From Sulfitobacter sp. HNIBRBA3233 (GTDB taxonomy: Bacteria; Pseudomonadota; Alphaproteobacteria; Rhodobacterales; Rhodobacteraceae): a stretch of DNA of 64,000 nucleotides. The stretch's first letter is position 1. Each line of letters begins with the position of its first letter. The notes below the pieces were generated by a model that worked only from the letters and a program-made list of their open reading frames with translations, was not told the DNA's origin and did no database searches. The position numbers and the translations under genes are program-made. Positions 37,719-46,317 of the stretch are shown in pieces. The stretch lies in the NCBI RefSeq assembly GCF_040149665.1, contig NZ_JBEFLP010000002.1, positions 1 through 64,000 on the forward strand, read 5' to 3'.

Positions 37719-38252
37719 TCAAAGGATATCCATGACCGTCTGCGCCGACGAGTGCGTGACAACATGCAGCGGAATCGAGAGTTCTAGCGCAATGTCTGCT
37801 GCTGAAAGAAGCGCCGCTTGCTGGTGACTCTGAATCTCTTCGGCCGTTCGCACGGGACGTACCCTTGAAGTGTCTGCTGCTCGCCGGGATTGGATCGCTT
37901 CTGGGTCGTCCTGAAGAAACAGTATCGCCTGCACGTTCATTTCACCAAAGACCGACGCGGGGATATTTAGCAGGCCAGATCCAGTATCGACAACAGTGTG
38001 GCCGTCCAGAATTACTAGGCCGTTCTGTCCAGCGGTATGTCTTTTGAATGCCCTGATCAGCAATGTTTGGTTGTCCAGCACCGCACCAATTCGCAAGTCT
38101 TCGGAAGAATGAGTTTGCTGTCGCACAAGAGAGAGTTCGTCCTTGATGAGGTTGCTGGCCTCCAAATGCAGGAATGGCGTTTCGTCTACGACAGCTTTCA
38201 AAAATGTAGACTTTCCGATACCGGATATCCCCACGAATGCGATGGTTTTCAT
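37719..38252 (-). CDS. P-loop nucleotide kinase-like protein (third gene of ASCH/PIN-GNAT operon)
   Basis: A 177-aa P-loop protein with Walker A GISGIGKST (residues 8-16) and an adenylate-kinase-like layout: FLHLEASNLIKDEL after the P-loop and a second strand LVILDGHTVVDTG resembling the Walker B/acceptor region. The C-terminal half has an Arg-rich lid-like stretch (SRRAADTSRVRPVRT). The substrate could be a nucleotide, RNA end or small metabolite. Its ATG overlaps the stop of the PIN-GNAT gene by 4 bp (ATGA), so it is translationally coupled and probably functions in the same system. I do not recognise a named family. Confidence 0.8.
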   Translation of the reverse strand: MKTIAFVGISGIGKSTFLKAVVDETPFLHLEASNLIKDELSLVRQQTHSSEDLRIGAVLDNQTLLIRAFKRHTAGQNGLVILDGHTVVDTGSGLLNIPASVFGEMNVQAILFLQDDPEAIQSRRAADTSRVRPVRTAEEIQSHQQAALLSAADIALELSIPLHVVTHSSAQTVMDIL

Positions 38253-39793
38253 AGCACGTCAAACCCAAGGTTTAATCGCTGGAGAAGCGCTTCGAGTGGA
38301 GCACGGTCGATCTGAAATATCGCCTGGCTCGGATGCTTCCCCACCACGCCAATCTTTTGCAGGTCTGCCAACGCGACAGGATCATCAAAATACCCTGCGA
38401 GGAGGAAGTTCATGACCTTAACAGGTCGATCTTCCGTGGCCCCCCATTTTTCGAGTTGTGCTTCGCTGTAAACAGACCGCCTCTGCGCAAGTTGCATCAG
38501 CTCCTTCGTTGAGTGCGCCAACTCCATATTTTCTAAGATTCCAATCGCCGTGATAGCCTGAGACGGAGGGCTATTGGATTTGCCCTTGTAAAAGACGAGT
38601 ATTGCGCCGGGCTGCTTCAAATTTGCAGGGGAACGACTAAGATATACTTTTCGGATCGTATTGCCGGGGCGGCTCGGGCCACCTGACAAGCCCACATGCT
38701 CGAACATGTCTGCTTGCCTGACATCTTTCAGCTCGGGAAAAAGTTCGTCATGGTAGTCTTCCTTGATCGGGACACCGTAGCCTTTGATGAATGGTTCCGT
38801 CGAAAACCTGGGGTAGTTCGAGCGCTGAATGTCGAAAATGGTCGCGCCCGACGGGACAATCAGCCTTGCAGTTGAAATGGGCTTCTCGTAGACCAGCTCA
38901 CCGTCGGAACGTTCTATTGTTTGCTGAAAGCCATAGAACTCGAGCAGTTCAATGAGTGCGGCTTGTTTGGGGTAGGTTGTCAAATAGGTGGCATCGTAGC
39001 CGTTGCTTTGAGCAAACCACAGCACTTGCTTAAGCAAGAGTTCGCCAAGTTTGATACCGCGATTTTCAGGGCCAACTTTGAAGGTGCAAATCTTCAGTAT
39101 CTTTTGGCCCGGTAATGTCGCGTCCGTATCAGCGCCAGTTTCGTCTTTCCGTATTAGTATTCCTGCGATTCCACCACCGCCGTGGCGGGTTACAATCCAG
39201 CATTTCCGCTGCTGCACGACACATTTTTTCCACCATGGATCGAAGTCGTTGTAGTCGCTTCGCAAGCTTTCGAATATCGGATCGTCGGACGGGATAGTAT
39301 GCGCCTCGACTTCCTCGATATATCTGATCGGGACGTCGACCGGCTCGAAAGTCGATCTGAGGAGCGATGTAGCATCGGCTACGAAGAGCAAGCGATCTGA
39401 GAGCTCTGGGGCGTGTTTGCGCGCTCTTTCGTGAAGCTTCCGGTCTTCCGTTACTAGGAAGTCGGCCACATCAAGGCTGAGGGTATGCAGGAGAGTTGCA
39501 TCAACAATGTCGTTTGGTTTTCGAAGTTCACCGAATTTTTCGACCAGTTGAACTTCGGTCAAGCCACGCACTTTGGAAATGGCCGGAAATTTCTCAAATT
39601 TGCTTAGTGAGACGCGTCTACGGTTTGCGTCTTTGTCTCTAGCGATGTCATCTTTCGCGGCCTCATGTACGAAAACTTTGACGCCATTCTTTGAAGCGAG
39701 TTGCAGGAACTTCGAGAAATTCGGGTCTATTTCACGATCATCTTCGAGACCAATGAATACGTTCGTATCAATGAGGTAGCGAGGATGACTCAT
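38249..39793 (-). CDS. PIN nuclease-GNAT acetyltransferase-PUA-like (ASCH/EVE) fusion protein
   Basis: 514 aa with three domains. Residues 5-140 are PIN-like: Asp9 in YLIDTNVFIGLE, Glu44 in VHEAAKDD, Asp95/98 in KPNDIVDAT and Asp117 in FLVTEDRKL supply the acidic metal site. Residues 155-300 are GNAT: KVGPENRGIKLGELLLKQ is the acetyl-CoA loop, followed by YLTTYPKQAALIELLEFYGF. Residues 370-510 look like an ASCH/EVE-type PUA-fold RNA- or modified-base-binding domain (AILVFYKGKS, AITAIGILENMEL). The first gene overlaps its start by 26 bp; the kinase overlaps its stop by 4 bp. PIN and GNAT domains are each common as RNA-targeting toxins; a single protein joining both to a reader domain is unusual. 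Confidence 0.85.
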   Translation of the reverse strand: MSHPRYLIDTNVFIGLEDDREIDPNFSKFLQLASKNGVKVFVHEAAKDDIARDKDANRRRVSLSKFEKFPAISKVRGLTEVQLVEKFGELRKPNDIVDATLLHTLSLDVADFLVTEDRKLHERARKHAPELSDRLLFVADATSLLRSTFEPVDVPIRYIEEVEAHTIPSDDPIFESLRSDYNDFDPWWKKCVVQQRKCWIVTRHGGGGIAGILIRKDETGADTDATLPGQKILKICTFKVGPENRGIKLGELLLKQVLWFAQSNGYDATYLTTYPKQAALIELLEFYGFQQTIERSDGELVYEKPISTARLIVPSGATIFDIQRSNYPRFSTEPFIKGYGVPIKEDYHDELFPELKDVRQADMFEHVGLSGGPSRPGNTIRKVYLSRSPANLKQPGAILVFYKGKSNSPPSQAITAIGILENMELAHSTKELMQLAQRRSVYSEAQLEKWGATEDRPVKVMNFLLAGYFDDPVALADLQKIGVVGKHPSQAIFQIDRAPLEALLQRLNLGFDVL

Positions 39794-40559
39794 GTTTTAA
39801 GGCTTCTCGCAACAATGGGTTTGCGTAAACAAATGACTGCGGCGGGGCAAATTCAAATCGATCCCGCAACTCCTCCAATCCAATGGCGCGAGCCAGTTGA
39901 TGGACATTTCCAAGCTTAATGACCACACCTTCACCAAGGCCTGTAAAATAGGCGTCAAAGTCAGCACGTTCAATGCATGCGACTGATGAGTACTTGTCCC
40001 ACATTTCCGCCAATGCGATTTTTTCGACACCTAAAATCCGGGCTGTGCCGGTCAGCGCGCGAATTGGACTGGTTGAATAGATGTATACGAGTGTTCCCTT
40101 CGGCACCTGAACCGGAAAGCGGCGCCGAAGTTCAACCGTTTTCGTTCCGTCCAAGATCGGGGCGGAGTATTGCGGCTTTATGCTTAGGACGACGTCGCGG
40201 CCAGTCCTAAACGGTTCCTCTTCGAAGATCGGAAACAGCAACTGATCGTCACTTGTTTGCTCAACTTCGAATGCTTCCCGAATGCGCAACGTGACGGGCG
40301 ACGATGCATCGAAGCTTGCGTCGATTCTCAAGCTGGCACCTAGTCCGGAGACAAACTTTTTTAGTGCGGCAACGCTAACATCGGCGCGGTTCTCTATACG
40401 AGAAACGGCAGATCGACTAGCTCCGATCCTACTCGCCAACTCGCTTTGGGTCATGCCCGCGAGTTCTCTAAGCTCCTGCAACTTCCGCCCGAGCGACACC
40501 TCCCTTTCCTCTGCGGAAAACGTTTTAGTTTCAATGACTTTACCGAAAAGTTTTTGCAC
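39768..40559 (-). CDS. HTH (XRE)-ASCH domain protein, first gene of the operon
   Basis: 263 aa. Residues 20-80 are an XRE helix-turn-helix (LGRKLQELRELAGMTQSELASRIGASRSAVSRIE). Residues 120-220 are an ASCH domain with the typical LSIKPQYSAPILDGTKTVELRRRFP start, PKGTLVYIYSTSP, and a C-terminal PPQSFVYA. ASCH domains bind RNA or modified nucleotides. The predicted role is operon repressor and sensor or antitoxin. The frame starts with GTG at 40559; the ribosome site is weak (GGGCG), so the start is tentative. Its 3' end overlaps the PIN-GNAT start by 26 bp. Confidence 0.85.
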   Translation of the reverse strand: MQKLFGKVIETKTFSAEEREVSLGRKLQELRELAGMTQSELASRIGASRSAVSRIENRADVSVAALKKFVSGLGASLRIDASFDASSPVTLRIREAFEVEQTSDDQLLFPIFEEEPFRTGRDVVLSIKPQYSAPILDGTKTVELRRRFPVQVPKGTLVYIYSTSPIRALTGTARILGVEKIALAEMWDKYSSVACIERADFDAYFTGLGEGVVIKLGNVHQLARAIGLEELRDRFEFAPPQSFVYANPLLREALKHESSSLPH

Positions 40560-40575
40560 GAGTTCGCCCTTTTTG

Positions 40576-40605
40576 ACAATGGTACCATCTACTAGATGTA
40601 GTGCA
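40576..40605 (-). promoter_or_regulatory. Candidate operator of the HTH-ASCH operon
   Basis: Two short palindromes lie just upstream of the HTH-ASCH start: ATGGTACCAT (perfect 10 bp) and CTAC-atcta-GTAG on the minus strand. Their position fits autoregulation by the XRE protein. No clear -35/-10 pair is called. Confidence 0.4.
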
Positions 40606-40655
40606 CAAGGACTCTGAGGAGCCTATACTCACAGTTTAGAAAATAGTCACTAACG

Positions 40656-40688
40656 CGGTTGGCCGAGAGGCCAACCGATTTTTTTTTT
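40656..40688 (+). terminator. Strong plus-strand Rho-independent terminator
   Basis: A perfect 9-bp stem (CGGTTGGCC / GGCCAACCG) with loop GAGA is followed by A and ten T's on the plus strand. Both flanking genes are on the minus strand, so it does not end a known gene in this direction. It also lies about 8 bp past the ardC stop, where the hairpin could act without a T-tract. It may end a short plus-strand transcript from the ASCH promoter region. Confidence 0.8.
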
Positions 40689-40695
40689 CCGCTTC

Positions 40696-41601
40696 TCAGG
40701 CAACGGCCCGCGCCGGGCTCACCTCGATCATGGGCTGCAAGCGATGGAGGAAGTCCGCCGCGCGTTGCGCGTGGGCGGCGGCGCTGAAAATTGCCCGCTT
40801 GTCTTCCTTCAAGACCTTGAGCCAGCTCTGAATATAGGCTGCATGATCAGTGCCAGGCTCGGGCGTCAGTTCCAAATCGGCACAAAGAAAAGCTGCACCA
40901 AGCTCCGCAACGAGTTCTTCGCGAGCGTAGCCTTCGTCACCCCATTTCTTGCGTCCGAATTCACGGTCAAGGCGGCTCTTGTGCTTCGTCCAGTGGGTCA
41001 GCTCATGCGCCAAAGTCGCATAGTAGCTTTCAGGGCTTCGAAAGGTCTCGAAGTGCGGCATCTGCACATGATCGCTGCCGCCGCTATAGTATGCGCGGTT
41101 TCCGCCATGGCGAATGTCTGCGTCTGTGTTTCCGAAGAAATCTTCAGCATCTTCGATCCGTGTTGAGGGATCAGTGATCAGCTCGGGCTTCGCATAGTAG
41201 TGCTCGGGCAAGCCTTCGATCTGCTCGACGTTGAACACGCTGTATCCCTTCATGAACGGGATTTTCCGTTCTTCCTCTGATCCGTCGTCCTGCTCTTCGG
41301 TCTTGGTGATGGTGTTGGCGTACACAACCAAATTACCACGCTCGCCTTTCCTGACGTGTGCGCCAAGTTCCTTGGCCTGTTTGAAGGTCATCCAGAACGG
41401 CGAGAGATAACCTGCCTCGACAGCGGCACCCCAAAGCATCAGGATATTGATGCCATTGTAGGGCACGCCGTTGTGCCGCAATGGCTTGGTGATTTTGCCT
41501 TCAAGGTTTCCGCTGCTCCATGGCTTGAGCCATGTCAGTTCGCCTTGCTCCAAATCGGCAATAATCTTGTCGGTCACTTTCTGATAAACGTCTTTTTTCA
41601 T
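40696..41601 (-). CDS. ardC: ArdC-like antirestriction protein with zincin-like domain
   Basis: 301 aa. The N-terminal half is the ArdC single-stranded-DNA-binding domain (DVYQKVTDKIIADLEQGELTWLKPW, VPYNGINILMLWGAA, KGERGNLVVYA). The C-terminal half is a metallopeptidase-like domain with HELTH (residues 199-203) and a downstream EELVAELGAAFL. ArdC proteins protect incoming DNA from type I restriction during transfer (known from plasmid pSA). ATG at 41601 (AGAAAGAGAAAAGCC upstream) is chosen over an open extension to 41742 that is Pro-rich and unconserved. It sits on the same element as a type I RM system. Confidence 0.92.
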   Translation of the reverse strand: MKKDVYQKVTDKIIADLEQGELTWLKPWSSGNLEGKITKPLRHNGVPYNGINILMLWGAAVEAGYLSPFWMTFKQAKELGAHVRKGERGNLVVYANTITKTEEQDDGSEEERKIPFMKGYSVFNVEQIEGLPEHYYAKPELITDPSTRIEDAEDFFGNTDADIRHGGNRAYYSGGSDHVQMPHFETFRSPESYYATLAHELTHWTKHKSRLDREFGRKKWGDEGYAREELVAELGAAFLCADLELTPEPGTDHAAYIQSWLKVLKEDKRAIFSAAAHAQRAADFLHRLQPMIEVSPARAVA

Positions 41602-42092
41602 TGGCTTTTCTCTTTCTTGGGTAGTCGGTTGCGCATGCAACCGGACTAGGCCCGCGCCAATGAGCGGGGGGACGGCCGTCCAGACCGAAAGGCATGGAAG
41701 TGGTGCGGGCGCAGGCGAAGCCGAGCCACGGTTCCGTGGCATTCGCCCGAAGTTACAACGCAGGGCTTGGTCTTGACGGGGGATGGGGCTGCATAGCCCC
41801 TAAACAAAAAAGAAGCGTCAGCACTTCGGGGCTGGCCTTAACTGCGCAAGGGATAGAAGCCGAATGGCCGAGACAGCTTGCGGGCTCGGTTCACGACAGC
41901 CCGACCTAAAGGGTGCGCTATTTTTTGAACGCGATTTTTGCACTGTCTAAATATTTCTTTCCTTTGCATCAAAATGAGAATGCAAATTATTAATTTAAAA
42001 AATATCTAATCACTAAAAAATTTAGAATGAAAAAAATTTAATTTCAACAGGCGCTCTGATCTTTATTGGGAAAAGTCCAATATAACTTCCTT
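41602..42092. other. Intergenic region: hairpins, possible oriT, then AT-rich tract
   Basis: This 491-bp region has two parts. The GC-rich part holds the palindrome GGACGGCCGTCC (41670-41681), a CCACGG-TT-CCGTGG stem, a GGGGC-TGCATA-GCCCC stem and the string CCTAAAGGGTGCGCTAT near 41905-41922, loosely like the AAGGGCGCA core of Ti/RSF1010-type nick sites. From about 41930 to 42080 it becomes very AT-rich with A- and T-tracts. No gene is seen. It may hold the ardC promoter and part of the transfer origin (weak inference). Confidence 0.4.
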
Positions 42093-45000
42093 CTAAATTG
42101 ATCCGCCGACACCTTTAAACTTCTCAACGAAATTGGAGATGCGCTGGAACACATCGCGTTTCTTGGTCAGATACTGCGGATTGAGTGGGCTCATTTTTGG
42201 AAGGATCGAGTTCAGCTCTGTACCATTTTCGCTAGCATATTCTCGTTTAATTGATGTTGCGATATATCGCTTAGCGGCGTCCGGATTCAGCTTCTCATCG
42301 ACAATGAGCTCTTCCGCTTCTCTGCGTTGTTCTTCCCGTGCGAATGCAAAAAACGCTTCAATCACCCCGGCTTTATCTCCGAGTTTATCAATATTTGTAT
42401 GATTTATGAAATCGACTACGAGGCTTTCTTTTGCACGGTTACCAATACTGGCGCGTATGACGCGGCGAACTTCTCCGACGAGCTCTGACTTGCTCTTGGT
42501 CCTTTTGTTGTGCTCGAAGATGAGCTCAAGAATGTAATCAAGATTGATCTCCTGCGATTTCAGTAGATCAACCTCGAAGACGACATCGTCCCAATCGATT
42601 TCTGACTCGAGCTGTTCGGAACTTGCTTTTTCTCGGCGAAGCCAGTCCCTTATATCATTGTAGGTCGAACGGTAGTCCTGGATTTTCCGATCGGCGGGCA
42701 TTTTGACAGTCTTCAGAACTTCAACGTCATCATCGGTCAGATGATGTACTTCTTTGAAAGCTGTAATAGCCTCAGCATCACTCTGATCGATTTCCTGAAG
42801 CTCTCTAAGGCTTGCAAATTCATCGTAGTTCTGAAGGATATTCTCGACACGAAGATACTCACCGAACAGCTTCGCGAACGCCTTTTTGTCGGCCTCCTTT
42901 TCAATCGTTGAAGGGTCGGGAAAACGCTCTTCAAGCTCCTTCACGACATCCATAAAGCCGCGCCTAGCTTCTCCCGTCGCATGGTCCGTAAAGCCCTGCA
43001 TGTACTCGGAGTAGCTTTTTTCTAGGACTACGTTCTTAGTGTTCGCATTGCCGAACAGCGTAATCGCTTTGACAGTTGCCTCTTCAAGGTCACGGAAGGT
43101 GACGATATTTCCAAACGACTTGGTCGCGTCGTAAATGCGGTTGGTGCGGGAATATGCTTGAATGAGACCATGAAAGCGCAGATTCTTGTCCACGAAAAGA
43201 GTGTTGAGCGTCGGCGCGTCGAATCCGGTCAGGAACATACCCACCACGATGAGCAGGTCCACTTCCTTAGACTTCACCCGCTTGGCCAGATCACGGTAGT
43301 AGTTCTGGAAGCCTTTGCTATCGACGCTGAAGTTCGTTTTGAAAAAAGCATTGTAGTCAGCGATGGCAGCGCTGAGAAACTCCTTGGCGCTGCTGTTCAG
43401 CGCAGAAACCTCAAAGGTCTCGTCAGGAATATCGCCGATTGCATCCTGCTCTTCGTTGGCCGCGAACGAAAAGATCGTCGCAATCATCAAGGGTTTGTCG
43501 CTGTTGGATTGCTGCTTTTTCAGGCTCTCATAATATAGTTTTGCCGCCTCGACACTGCTGACGGCAAACATGGCATTGAAGCCCTTATTGTCCCCATACA
43601 GTCGATGCGTTTTTCGGCGAAAGTTGTCCAGGATATACTGGGAAATCTCACCGATACGCTGAGGATGCTGAAGGGCCTGCCTGTTCTCTGCGGCACTCAG
43701 CTTCTTCTCGTCCTGTTCGGTCTCAATGACCTTAAACTGAGGGCGCACATCGTTGTAATCGACCTTGAACTTCAGCACCTTTTCATCACGGATGGCGTCG
43801 GTGATGACGTAGGAGTGAAGCTCGCTCCCGAAAACGCTCGCCGTTGTCTCCGCACCCGAAGCATTTTCAGGAAAGATCGGCGTGCCTGTAAAGCCAAACT
43901 GGCAGAAGGATTTGAACTTGCGTTTGAGGTTCTTCTGCGCCTCACCAAATTGACTGCGGTGACACTCATCGAAAATGAAGACAACGCGCTGGCTATAGAC
44001 GGTCAGGTCGCCTTCGCCTTTCATCAGATTGTTCAGCTTCTGAATCGTCGTGACGATGATCTTGTTGTCGTCCTTGGACAGATTGCGCTTTAGACCGGCG
44101 GTACTGTCTGAGCCGTTCACGCTGTCCGGAGAGAAGCGCTGATATTCCTTCATGGTCTGGTAATCGAGGTCCTTGCGGTCCACCACGAAAAAGACCTTGT
44201 CGATGAATTCGAGTTCGGTGGCGAGGCGGGCCGCCTTGAAGCTGGTCAGCGTCTTGCCTGAGCCAGTCGTGTGCCAGACGTATCCGCCGCTTTCGGGCTT
44301 GCCCAATATTTTGCCTTGAGTCGCCTTGCCTGCGAATGAGCTTTTGATCTTCCAAAGGATGCGTTCAGTAGCGGCAATCTGATAGGGGCGCATCACCAGA
44401 AGCGTATCGCTGACATCAAAGACAGAGAAATCCAGCAACACCTTCAGCAAGGTTCGCTTCTCGAAGAAGGTCGCGGTGAAGTCCTTCAGGTCCTTGATCA
44501 GGCTGTTATCGGCCTGCGCCCAGTTCATCGTGAAATCGAAGCTGTTCTTGTCGCGCTTGGTTGTGTTAGCGAAATAGCGCGTGTCGGTGCCGTTGGAGAC
44601 CACAAAGATCTGCAGATATTTGTAGAGCGAGCTTTCGGAATTGAAGCTCTCCTTGCTGTAGCGGTGAATCTGGTTGAAGGCCTCGCGGATAGCGACACCG
44701 CGCTTCTTCAGCTCGACCTGCACCAGCGGCAGACCGTTCACGAGAATCGTCACATCATAGCGGTTCGCATGCGTTCCGGCCTGCTCGAACTGCTTTATGA
44801 CCTGAACCTTGTTGCGACAAACATTGGCCTTGTCGACGAGATAGATGTTCTGAATCCGACCATCATCGAAGACGAAATCGAAGATGTAGTCGTCATGGAG
44901 CTTGCGAGCTTTGTCCGTCGCGCTGTCGCTGGGCTTGTCCAAATATGTTTCGACGAAGCGCGCCCACTCCTTATCGGTAAACTGAACGTCATTGAGCGCC

Positions 45001-45209
45001 TGCAGCTGCACACGCACATTGGCCAACATGGTGTCTGTTGACTTCAGGTCGGCCAGATACTCATAGCCCTGATTGCGTAGGTCCTGGATCAGCTCACGCT
45101 CAAGATCGGCCTCGGACTGGTAGCTATCCGCCGCTTCCCAGGCGCGAACATATTTATCGAGAATGATGAAGCGGTTGGTCTCGGCGATGGGAGTAGTCTG
45201 CTCAGTCAC
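42093..45209 (-). CDS. hsdR: Type I restriction endonuclease subunit R
   Basis: 1038 aa. The N-terminal nuclease domain has the PD-(D/E)xK core ([13 protein letters not shown]). The helicase/translocase follows: [20 protein letters not shown] (Walker A), [12 protein letters not shown] (DECH box), [10 protein letters not shown] and a later [25 protein letters not shown]-terminal helical region binds HsdM/HsdS. It translocates and cuts unmethylated DNA. The start overlaps the prrC stop by 8 bp, and it is last in the hsdM-hsdS-prrC-hsdR operon. Base composition is less GC-rich than the chromosome, consistent with import. Confidence 0.96.
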   Translation of the reverse strand: MTEQTTPIAETNRFIILDKYVRAWEAADSYQSEADLERELIQDLRNQGYEYLADLKSTDTMLANVRVQLQALNDVQFTDKEWARFVETYLDKPSDSATDKARKLHDDYIFDFVFDDGRIQNIYLVDKANVCRNKVQVIKQFEQAGTHANRYDVTILVNGLPLVQVELKKRGVAIREAFNQIHRYSKESFNSESSLYKYLQIFVVSNGTDTRYFANTTKRDKNSFDFTMNWAQADNSLIKDLKDFTATFFEKRTLLKVLLDFSVFDVSDTLLVMRPYQIAATERILWKIKSSFAGKATQGKILGKPESGGYVWHTTGSGKTLTSFKAARLATELEFIDKVFFVVDRKDLDYQTMKEYQRFSPDSVNGSDSTAGLKRNLSKDDNKIIVTTIQKLNNLMKGEGDLTVYSQRVVFIFDECHRSQFGEAQKNLKRKFKSFCQFGFTGTPIFPENASGAETTASVFGSELHSYVITDAIRDEKVLKFKVDYNDVRPQFKVIETEQDEKKLSAAENRQALQHPQRIGEISQYILDNFRRKTHRLYGDNKGFNAMFAVSSVEAAKLYYESLKKQQSNSDKPLMIATIFSFAANEEQDAIGDIPDETFEVSALNSSAKEFLSAAIADYNAFFKTNFSVDSKGFQNYYRDLAKRVKSKEVDLLIVVGMFLTGFDAPTLNTLFVDKNLRFHGLIQAYSRTNRIYDATKSFGNIVTFRDLEEATVKAITLFGNANTKNVVLEKSYSEYMQGFTDHATGEARRGFMDVVKELEERFPDPSTIEKEADKKAFAKLFGEYLRVENILQNYDEFASLRELQEIDQSDAEAITAFKEVHHLTDDDVEVLKTVKMPADRKIQDYRSTYNDIRDWLRREKASSEQLESEIDWDDVVFEVDLLKSQEINLDYILELIFEHNKRTKSKSELVGEVRRVIRASIGNRAKESLVVDFINHTNIDKLGDKAGVIEAFFAFAREEQRREAEELIVDEKLNPDAAKRYIATSIKREYASENGTELNSILPKMSPLNPQYLTKKRDVFQRISNFVEKFKGVGGSI

Positions 45210-46317
45210 TCGACGCCTCCTCCTGCCAATAACTGTAATTGCTACGCAAATGCTCCAGCAGTAGCCTCACCGTCTGCTTCTCTTGCGCCGACGGCTCGGC
45301 AACGGCCTCGCTGGAAAGTGTGCTATGGCTTGTGAACTGAATGATGCGGTTGAAATAAAGTTGCTGGTCATCTGGCAGTAGCTCAGACCAACGCGGATAG
45401 CCCAAGAAATTCGACGTCTTCTCATAGAGGTTACGCAGCAGGGTGAAGTGATAGCGTTCAATCTTGTCAGCCGCGATTGCCTGCTCCAGCGTCTGCTTCA
45501 GGTATAGGTGGTAAGAAAAGCTCTGGTTGGAGTCACCATTCTTCGCGACTAGCTCAAAGGTTCCGTCTTCAAGACGTTTCAGCATGTAGCAGGTTTTGCT
45601 CTTCAGCTCATTGAAAAGCACGTTGAAGAATAGCGGGCTGTGTGTCGTGATGATGAACTTCAGACCGTTCGCGCTTTCGCTTCTCTTGATTAGGTCGGCG
45701 ACATCGACGGCAAGCTGAATGAGGTGGTTCTCGTCGAGTGAGCTGACTGGGTCATCGATGAAGATGTAATCGAGACCATTAAACTGATCCGTCTCACGCT
45801 CATCGACTTCGGCAACGTTGCGGGTGCTGATCACCTGATCCAGCAAGCAGTAGAAGACGCTCCAAATGAAGTTGCTTTCCTCGCCCTTGGAGATTTTCAG
45901 ATTACCAGTGCTAGTGTCGGTTCCGCGTTCAAGCGAGAAGGTCACCTCTGAAAAATCAGGGCTGAAGCGTGGCGTCAGGTTTGGTTGGGTATAGCGCTGG
46001 AAAGCGGTGATGACCCTTGTATCGAGTCCGAGGTCTTCAAAGGCGGATTTCGTGTAAGCATTCGGATGAATGCGAAGCTTCCGTTCGGTATCGCCGGTCA
46101 GGTCATTGTCCCAGAAGAACAGGTCTTCAGTGAAAGCGTTGTAGTAAAGCACTTTCGGTCGATAATCGTCGCCCCGTTCCTCGGTTTTTGGGTCAATCAG
46201 CTCCCTAAATTCACCTGATAAGCGCGTCTTGCCGGAGGCGTTGAACGCATAGATCAACTGTACCTTTTTGTCGGTGTCCCGCAGCGTTCCGGCGATCTCA
46301 GTCAGTGTCTGTGCCAT
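45202..46317 (-). CDS. prrC: PrrC-type anticodon nuclease
   Basis: 371 aa, between hsdS and hsdR exactly as in the E. coli prr locus. The ABC-like N-terminal part has [17 protein letters not shown] (Walker A; PrrC usually reads FNGTGKT), ISKGEESNF (signature), [15 protein letters not shown] (Walker B) and [10 protein letters not shown] (H-loop). The PrrC-specific [10 protein letters not shown] box follows. The nuclease triad known as Arg320/Glu324/His356 in E. coli is present with identical spacing: Arg295, Glu299 (RNLYE) and His331 (FTSH). PrrC is held silent by the RM complex and cuts tRNA-Lys when a phage inhibits restriction. It is directly adjacent to hsdS (TAAATG) and overlaps hsdR by 8 bp. 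Confidence 0.94.
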   Translation of the reverse strand: MAQTLTEIAGTLRDTDKKVQLIYAFNASGKTRLSGEFRELIDPKTEERGDDYRPKVLYYNAFTEDLFFWDNDLTGDTERKLRIHPNAYTKSAFEDLGLDTRVITAFQRYTQPNLTPRFSPDFSEVTFSLERGTDTSTGNLKISKGEESNFIWSVFYCLLDQVISTRNVAEVDERETDQFNGLDYIFIDDPVSSLDENHLIQLAVDVADLIKRSESANGLKFIITTHSPLFFNVLFNELKSKTCYMLKRLEDGTFELVAKNGDSNQSFSYHLYLKQTLEQAIAADKIERYHFTLLRNLYEKTSNFLGYPRWSELLPDDQQLYFNRIIQFTSHSTLSSEAVAEPSAQEKQTVRLLLEHLRSNYSYWQEEASSD

